Positions 1 through 9,100 of a DNA stretch of 64,000 nucleotides are shown here, in pieces. Made by a program: the position numbers and the translations under genes. The notes beneath the pieces are model-generated. The model was not told where the DNA came from. It saw only the letters and a list, made by a program, of their open reading frames with translations, and did no database searches. The DNA comes from Lepturacanthus savala (Eukaryota; Chordata; Actinopteri; Scombriformes; Trichiuridae): positions 9,195,848 to 9,259,847 of the forward strand of contig CM060471.1 in the NCBI GenBank assembly GCA_030544235.1, read 5' to 3'. Within the stretch, counting starts at the first letter, position 1, and the number at the start of each line of letters is the position of its first letter.

Positions 1-116
1 AGGTTGCGGCTCTGTTTGATGGCGTCCTCGTAGCGGGGAGGCTCTCTGGTTTTGGGGAGCTGAGTAACGAGGGAGGCGGGCTGGAGGATGAAGGTTGGCT
101 GAGACGGAGAGGGAGA
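1..116 (-). CDS. mrtfb: mrtfb coding exon 13 (cut by window edge)
   Basis: The exon follows a CTGTCAG acceptor at phase 0 and encodes SPSPSQPTFILQ, then LVTQLPKTREPPRYEDAIKQ, reaching the window edge in open frame. The PPxYE(D/E)AI(K/M) motif is a conserved block in the C-terminal half of MRTF proteins. The rest of the transactivation domain and the 3' UTR are not in this window. Confidence 0.85.
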
Positions 117-3100
117 CTGACAGATGAGAAACACAAGCAGAAGTAAGAACAAACCCTTAAATCAGGGGAAATAAATAATCTCAAACAGCATAAAGCTAGA
201 AGCTCCATTACCTTATTAAGGGGTCCGTTGGAGATTTGGTGGTTGGGCGATGCCCGTGGAGAGACTCTGTTCTCTGGGGAACTCCTCAGGAAACCCTGGG
301 GATTCACCCCAGGCCTCGTCTGGTTCTCCAAACCAGTAGTGTTATTGCACATTGTTAACGTCTGTTGAGATGTGATTAGACACCAGATATCAGAAAATGT
401 ATCGTGACTGGAAATGTGACGTCAATGTGTGAAGTCCAAACATCTCCTGACATAATTACTGCAGAAACAGGCTGAATCTGAAACAGACTAACTGCTAATT
501 ACCTATGTCACAAATAATAAATGCTGAAGAAAATTATTCATATCACTTCTAAGAGCCTACTAGCAGAGTGTGAGTTTGGGACTATAAATATACGTGATCT
601 ATTTTTTCAAAAGCAGGTGTTGAAAAAGGGAGTTGTATTATCTCCTGTTTTGTCTTATGAAATCAAGCCAATATTATAATCTAGAGAAAAGAAAATCATT
701 GAATCAACGAGTAACACTAGTATATTAAATCAAAAGCAAGGCCAGTAACTGACCTGCAGCATGGGGGTGTGGTTGGTTAACTGCTGGCTGGGTGTCGTCT
801 CCATCTTATTGTTCTGCAGCTGAGGAACAGAAGCCTGGACCAGGCCTGGATTGGACTGCAGAACAGGCTGAGATGAGAAGAGAAGCAAAAAAAAAAGCTT
901 GAGCCTACACATCCAGCTACTGAATTTTTTATAGATTAATATTAGAGCTGCAATGATAATTATATATTTATTTTGATAATTGATTTGAGTCATTCTTAAG
1001 AAGAAAATGTCCAAATTCTCTGGTTCCAGCTTCTCAAATCTGAGTATTTTTTGGTTTCTTTAGTCTCCCGTAATAGTAATCTTGGTTCACTATTTTGTTC
1101 AGATCGTTATGAATTGTAATAAATGTGCTGACTTTTCATTGACAGCAGGGGTCTTCAACCATGGGTCTGCAAAAAACCAACACCTCAGAGTTACTACAGG
1201 GAGGCTGCCAGGTTATAGTTTATTATAATGTTTATTCCCCCCAAAAATGAAACATACATTGACATGAACCAAACACATTTTTTCTGAAGACAAATTTATA
1301 AAAAGTTAGTTCAGTTATTGCATGATAACGAGTTACAATTTAGTACATGATGACATTATTGGTCTCGACACATTATTGTAGGCCCAGTTTAATCATCAAG
1401 TCAACTTGATCTGCAATGATTAACTGATTAGTTGACAACTATTACATTACATACAATCTGCAATTATTTCATAATCAATTATTTGATTTAAGTATTTTTT
1501 AAAAAGAAAATGTCCAAATTCTCTGATTCCAGCTTCTCAAATCTGATTATTTTCTGGTTTCTTTAGTCTTCTACAATAGTAAAGTGATGATCTTTGGGTT
1601 GTGAACTGTTGGTCTGGATTAAAAAAAGACATTTTAGGTTGAATCTTCAGTTTTGGGAAACAGTGATTGACATTTTACACCATTTTATGAGGCAAACTAC
1701 TAATCTATTGTTGTTTGCCTATTTTGATAGATTAATCGACTATCAAAATAGTCGTTATTTGAAGCCCTAATTAATATACAATACATTTCTACTTTAGATT
1801 GACCGTACCTGCAGGTTGACAGTGGTGTTGGGCAGCTGGATCGTAGTAGCGTTGTTGGGTAGTGAAACTGGCAGCAGGATCTGAGTTCCGTCCTGGCTGG
1901 TTGTGTGTAGTAGAGTCTGAGGCTGACCCAGCACCTGGGACATGCCGCCATGATGGCTGATGAAGAACTGTTGCAGGCTGGGGGTGGCGGGCTGGGCCTG
2001 CGGCAGGAGGTTTGGGTTCCTCTGGGACTGGGTGAGCAGCTGTGGGCTGGTGGCTGTTTGAGGTGGAGGCTGTGGCTGGATCTGGAGCTGGAGCGGCTTT
2101 CCGGAAGAAACCGTCACGTCCTCCAGCTTCACCACCGTCGGCAGAGGGGCTGCGAGAGTCTGTGCGCCCAGGAGAGAATTGGGGATTGCAGTTTTAATGG
2201 AGGAGCAGTTTGACAGGACTGTCCCCTCCATCTTTACTACATTTGAGTTCAAGACGGTTGAAACCGGGTTCACGGCAGCCACGGACGTGTTTTTGGCGGT
2301 TACAGAGTCGGTGCCCTGGAATCTCTTCTCCACCTCCAGCTGCATCTTCAGCTCCTCCACCAACTTCTGCTCCTGCTCGAGCTTCCTCATCAACTCCTCG
2401 ATCTGCCGCTCCTTCTCGTGGAGTCTCCGGTCCTTCTCCGGGACGCGGGCAGGCAGGAGAGGCGAGGACCGTGGGCCCGCTGAGCTGGGTTCAGACGGAA
2501 CCTCACACATACCAACGTCCTGCTGCTGGAGGGCGAAGGGGTCGGCGGGAACCGGCGAGACCGGGGGCGTGGAGCTCATGTTCTCTGGAGCCACCCGGTG
2601 GGTCGGGAGGACGATGGCGGGGACGGTAGTGGTGCTGATGTCCATGGGGACAGAGGAGAGGGTGATTGTGGCAGGTGGGGGGACAGGGGTCGGAGCAGAG
2701 GTGCTGGGTGTGTCCTGGAAAGGCTTCAGCTTCTCTATCAGATCAGTTTTTGTTCCTGACACAGGGAGGCCACGCAGCTTCAGCTCCATCTTTAACTCGG
2801 CCACCTGGATAAATCAGAGAATCGGTTTTAGAGAAGTGATGGAAGAATTCATCTGATATTAGGGAAAATACATTGATAGGTGAATTTTTATACAGCAAAA
2901 ATGCCAACAATTGCTGTTTTCAGTTTCTCAAATTTGATGTTTTTTCTTTATCATACAGAACAGTAAACCGAATAGCAGAAAAGGCCAGAAAAAAAGGGTT
3001 TTGAGCGGCTGCTTTAGCCTGTTTGCTGGTATAAATGGCCTCCAAATACCTTCATCTCCTCCAGGTTGGCCGGCAGGACTCCCGGCTTGCGGTTGGACAG

Positions 3101-6100
3101 GGAGTTGTTTGGCCGAGCTGGAGCCGGAGGCAGAGGGGGCGGTGCAGGAGCAGTGGGCAAAGACACCACGATGGAGGTGGGCAGGCTGCCGGCACCACTG
3201 CTCTGACCTTCAGCCACAGGCCTACACAGAGGGAACACAACAAAAAGAACAACGTCATTTAGAGTGTTTCCTGATCACATGAGAAACAGACAAAAAGAGA
3301 GGAAGAGGAGATGAACAAAAGAGTATTATGGTAGAGATAACTGCACAGAAAGGGAGGAAAAAGAGAGAGGAAACATGCTCCCAATACGAACAAACCATCT
3401 ATCCTGTTGCCCCTCGCCTCACTAACAATGCCAGTCGACCAAATGACCACATGGGCACAGTTCAAAGCCACGAAGCCGCCGAGAGGAAATTTATGAAAAC
3501 AGCAGCTGGTGCAACAACATTCTGTTAGTTATTAATATGATTACATGCTGTGTTATTGGAAACTTGTTAATGGCCCTCCGGGTTGTTAAAAACAATAATA
3601 TTTTGCTTTCTGTCAGATGTTTTCAGATAAGGAGTCATGGAGGAATGCCAAGCTCGTTCATCAACTGGACAATTGTGGTAAAGGCCTGAAAACATGAATC
3701 TATAAAAATATGTATATACTTTATCTGTCAATATTTCTGTCACATGCAATGTTTTTTTTACAAAGTTATGTTTTTTGTTGTCTTTTTTATAGTCTGCCCT
3801 TCTTTATTTATTCTAAAACGATCCCTGGTGTGTGGGAACAAAAAAACCAACATGCACGAATGCTGAAATTACAATACTTTTTCAAGACCATTTAAATATA
3901 AAACAAAATTTTTTTAATATAATAATTATCATTAAATTTGCACACAGTTGTCCAAAAGACAACCATTGACATTGTGCACAAAGAGAGTAGACACAAAAGG
4001 TCATTGCTAAAGATGCTGGCTGTTCACAGAGCTCTGTGTCCAAGAACATTAATAGAGAGGTGAAGGGAAGGAAAAGATGCGGAAGGAAAAAGTGTACAAG
4101 CAATAGGGATAACTGCACCCTGGAGAGGATTGTGAAACAAAACCAATTCAAAAATGTGGGGGAGATTCACAAAAAGAGGAGTGCAGCTGGAGTCAGTGCT
4201 TCAAGAACCACCATGCACAAATATATGCAAGACATGGGATTCAGCTGTCACATTCCTAGAGTAAAGTCACTTTTGAACAAGAGACAGCATCAGAAGTGTC
4301 TTGACTGGGCTAAAGACAAAAAAGATTTGACTGCTGCTGAGTGGTCTGAAGTTAGCCATCCATCTACCAGGAAGTTTTAGAGCACTTCATGCTTCCTGCT
4401 GCTGGCCAACTTTATGGAGATGCAGATTTCATTGTTCAACAAGACTTGGTACCTACATACAACGCTAAGGCTACCAGTACCTGGTTTAAGGACCATGGTA
4501 TCCCCGTTCTTAATTGAACAGAAAACTCGCCTGACCTCACCTCTGTAGACAATCTATGTGGTACTATGAAGGAGAAGATGTGATCCACCAGACTCAACAA
4601 TGCAGAAGAGCTTAAGGCCACTATCAGAGCAACCTGGGCTCTCCTAACACCTGAGCAGTGCCAAAAACTGATTGACTCCATGTCATGCTGCATTGCTGCA
4701 GTAAATCAGGAAAAAGGAGCTCCAAGGAAATATTGACTGCTCTACATGCTCATACTTTTCATGTTCATACTTTTCATTTGGCCAACATTTCTAGAAATCT
4801 TTTTTTTTTGTATTGTCTTAAGTATTATTCAAAGTTTCTGAGATACTGTATTTGTGATTTCCATTAGTTGTCATTTATAATAATCAAAATTAAAAGAAAT
4901 AAAGATGTGAAATATGTATGTGTAATGAATTAATAAAATATACAAGTTTCAATTTTTGAATGGAATTATTAATAAAACTAAACTTTTTCATGATGTTGAA
5001 ATTATATGACCAGCACCTATATATCACAATATTTGTGCTGGACAATATCAAGATATAAAATTACAGAAATCACCCAAGCCTGTACTGTGGCTCTTTTTTG
5101 GGAGGTAGAAATCATTGTTTGCAGTTGCTGAATCTTACTTCAGTGGTGCTGGTAGTATTGTCTGATAGTTGTAGTGCTGCTGTTGCTGGCTGAGGATCTG
5201 CAGCTGCAGAAACAGCTGCTGTTGCTGCAGTAGTCGGGCGTAGCAGGAGTCCATAGGTGCTTCGCTGGCCTCCTGCTTCTGGTCCGGGGGAACATACTGG
5301 TGGTACTTGAGCTTTTTCACTCTGGGTTTGGGCTCTTTGCCTTTCTTACTGCGACTCTTTTCAGAGGGCGACTTCTGCTGGCTTTGCTGTTGTGGGAGAA
5401 AACGGAGGGGAAATATTCTTACCGCATTCAGATATAAGTAAATATATTCTATTTAGACAGTGAGGAAAAGGCCTTACTTTCACCAGGGTCGGTCCTGGTT
5501 TTGAGTGTGCAGCTACAGTGACCGGTGCAGGAGCAGGAGAGATGGTCAGGTGACTTGCAGGGAGCTCATTGGTGGGGATTATTTTCAAGAAGTCGGTAGT
5601 GGCTTGTGTAGCAACTGGGAACGCCTGAAGAAACATGACAAAAGTTATAGTACAAGCGTTACATTATTATCTACTAAAATTAGAGAAAGTAAATTAATGA
5701 TAATGAGTTATGTTTTAGTAAATTATGACATTATTGGTGTCTCAACACATTATTGTAGACTCAGTTCAATCATCAACTCGATCAGAACTGCAAAGATTAA
5801 TCAGTTAGTTGCCAACTATCACATTAATCACCAACTATTTAGATAATGGATGTATTGATTTGAGTCATTTTTAAGAAGCAAATGTCTAAATTCTCTGGTT
5901 CCAGCTCCTTAAATGTGATTATTTTACAGGTTTTATGCATTTCTCTGTGGAATGAGTGTTCTGAAGCATGGGACAGGCTTTATTTACCCTTCATAAAATT
6001 ATAAATAGTCTAAAATGCATTACATTTTTTACACCACCATCATCACAGTCCTCTCTACACAGCATCATTCTCACAATCCTCCATATTAGAGCTGCAATGA

Positions 6101-9100
6101 TTAGTCAATCGATTAGTTGCAAGTAATTTCAGTAACGGTAATTTCCAAGTATTTTGATAATTGATTACTCAATTTAAGAAGAATAATTCATTTTTAGAAC
6201 CAGAAAATGGTTCTTTTTTCATTAAAAAAAAAAAAAAAAAAATCAAGAAAAAAAAGTGTCCACATTTTCCAATTTGATTATTTTCTGGTTTCTTTAGTCT
6301 TCTATAATAGTAAACTGATGATCTTTGGGTTGTGGACTGTTCGTCTGGACAAAAAAAGGACATTTTTGGGTTGCAGCTTCAGCTTTGTGAATCAAACAAT
6401 CGAATAGTCATTTCAATAACTGACAGATTAATCAACAATCAGAATCTGGATATTTCTTCTTTTAACTGACCTGCAGCTTAGCGCTGGGCACTAGTGCTGG
6501 AGCCGGGACTGGAGGCGTCTCTGGTGCTTTGCTCTCTGCAGGCGAGGGGACAGAACTCTGAGACTCCTGACTGGCCGGCTGCTCAGGGGACAGGGCGTCA
6601 CAGCTGTCCTCGTCCAGTACCTTTGGGTAGTTCACCTGGCCTAAAACCATGAGGGGACAGAACACATCATGCAGAGTCCTGTAGTCAATTCTCTCCTGAA
6701 AAAAAAACATCCTCAGCATCATGAAAAACATGTTTGTCTCCCTCACCTATGATGGCCTCTTTCAGGGTGGAATCCACCGGCAGGATGTTCTTCTCCACCA
6801 GCTCCATGGGGCCGGGTCTCTGGGCGATCTTCTCGTTCAGGTTGTCGGCAAGTCGGGCCCTCTTCAACCTCATCTGTGTGGCCTGAAGTGACGGCTCTGC
6901 TCCAGTCTCTGTGGACCAAGTATGTACAGGTCAGATCAAGAAACACTGCCTCTTTCAATAGAAATGTTCCTGCTGGTGCCTATGTATGCCAAACAATTAA
7001 CAATAGTTGGTACAATGGTACAATAACTGTAAAACTGGAGGATGACCAGTACCTTGCAGGATGTGCATTCTGACCAGCTCGGCTCTCTCTGGACGACTGC
7101 GGATCTTGTGCTTTAGGAAATTCTCAGTCTAGAGAAAGAAAAAAAAAAAGAGACAAGTCAGTCAGTAGATTATCTACATGTTTATACATACTAAAAATAA
7201 TTACCAACATTAAAATCATGAGTGAAATCCAAATTTGCCCCTTACCCTGGCTCTCTCCAAGCTGCGAATCTGCCCATGGAAAGCTGCCGGGCTCTTTAGA
7301 GCTGCAAACGATAAAGTTATTATTCAGCTATCAGTTTACAAATGAATTTCCCCCACTTTTGTTATTATATATGCACCCATATTGGCATTAAAGAGTAATG
7401 GACAACTGGTAGTGTTGTAACTTACGAGGCATGATGCCCTGGTCCACCAGTTGCTCCCGGGTTCGCCTCTGCTGAAGCCTCAACTGCAGGACTGGAAGAA
7501 AAGGTGAAAAATCTCATAAAATAAACAGCTGTTTTTGATACTTTTATAGAAAGTTAGAAAAAAAGGAAAACAAAGAAGAAAAAAAAGGGAGTAGGGTAAT
7601 AAGGACAGATCTAGTCATTAGGCCGACAACTAACGATGTTATTCTAAACGAGGACCACTCTGTTGCTTCCTCTGCAGCTGATCCATCACATAGCTGGCAT
7701 ATTTTCTATCAATTCTATCAAGCCAGCTTCTTTAAAATATGTGCTCTACTATTGCAAACTGGTGCAAAGCAATTTCACTGATTTCATCTTTTTGTTGTAA
7801 AAAAAAAAAAAAAAAGAAGATCTGTCTAAATAACTGAGCGAACAGTTTGACAAGAGAAGTGCTCACCTGCTCTGACCCTTGTGCAGCAGTGTCCGAGTGT
7901 CTTTACTTCCATACGAACCATAGTTTTAAACTCCACAAGAACAATCCACATAACACTTGAGTGATTAAGCAAAATATGCAGCTTCTTTTCATATCTTCCT
8001 GGCTCCAGTGCAACGCGATCAACCAACTGATGAAAATCCACATCACTGCAACACTGGGCCCATCCTCTACTTCTCTATCCCGCCCTGATTTTTTTTTTTA
8101 AATTACAGACTACAACCCCTTCCCCCTCTCTAACTCTTACTTCCCTCTCATTCAGCTGGTTAGTTATTTTTCTGGCTGTAGGCGATCCAAATGCAGCCAG
8201 ATGTAGATTCAGACGGCTGAAGACAACTGCTGCCTTGTAGCTAATGAGGAACAGTCAAGTTTCTGAGTCAGCACTGACTAAAACAAAGGCCATCTTCAAG
8301 TCTTATGACAACAGCACAAGCGAATTATGGCTTTAATGTGATTGTTTAAATGGACCTCCAACTGGGGGAAGTATCACATTAAAATAAGAGGAGGTGTCTA
8401 TTTGCACAGATTAAATTCTCAAGCCACAAATAAAGTGAAACAAAGTACAGGCACTTCTTCATTTACTGGAACAGACGAGCCAAAACGTACAGTGAAATAT
8501 CAGTGAATCAACAGGAAACAGCTGGACTCCATTTGGTGTCCTTTTAATGTCGTCACAGATATGCTTAGGTGGTAAACATAAACTGGCTGTAAATTTAAGA
8601 CCCATTATTGCATCACCTTGATTGAAAGCTGTCATATAGAAAAGCTTTTGCATGCTTTGCCTGGAGTTCTCATTCCAACTTGAGCTGTGGTGAAACATTT
8701 ACAGAAAAATCTCTCACAGATTTCTGGCTCCAGTTGCTGCAGAACACGGACACAGAAATTCTGCAGATTAGGAGGTTTGTGGAAAAGGGGGCTTCTGTTA
8801 ATCTATACGTCTCGGTGAATAGCTGAGGAAAAGTATGCAGGGGGATGTGTGTGTTTAAGGGGATTCAAACAGACTTCCAGTCAGCTGCATTGTCCTCGAT
8901 TTGTCTGGGAAATGCTACGTTATCAGCCTGGCGAATACTGACCTGTGACCTCAACAGGCTACCAAGATATGACGAGCTGTTTGTGCACATTCAGCAGATC
9001 CATGGAGGACACAGACATGCAGGATGTGAATACTTTTTAATACTCTATTAATTAATGGAGATCCCAAACAACTCAACAACTTAACCCAACTCAACTTAGC

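Larger units (their letters stand above)
868..1808 (-). other. mrtfb intron 10 with two dispersed-repeat copies
   Basis: The 941-bp intron contains two copies of repeat family R1, listed separately. Around 1147-1260 is a patch (CAGGGGTCTTCAACCATGGG) that resembles the end of another old fish repeat. I see no further exon. Confidence 0.6.
3222..5138 (-). other. mrtfb intron 8 hosting a Tc1-like element
   Basis: The 1.9-kb intron holds the degraded Tc1-like transposon (about 3.93-5.02 kb). From 3.24 to 3.93 kb I see AT-rich sequence without a recognisable element or exon. Confidence 0.6.

Noticed and set aside
2179..2856. 225-codon plus-strand open frame
   Set aside because: It lies opposite mrtfb coding exon 10, whose minus-strand reading gives clear SAP and coiled-coil domains; the plus reading is a shadow.
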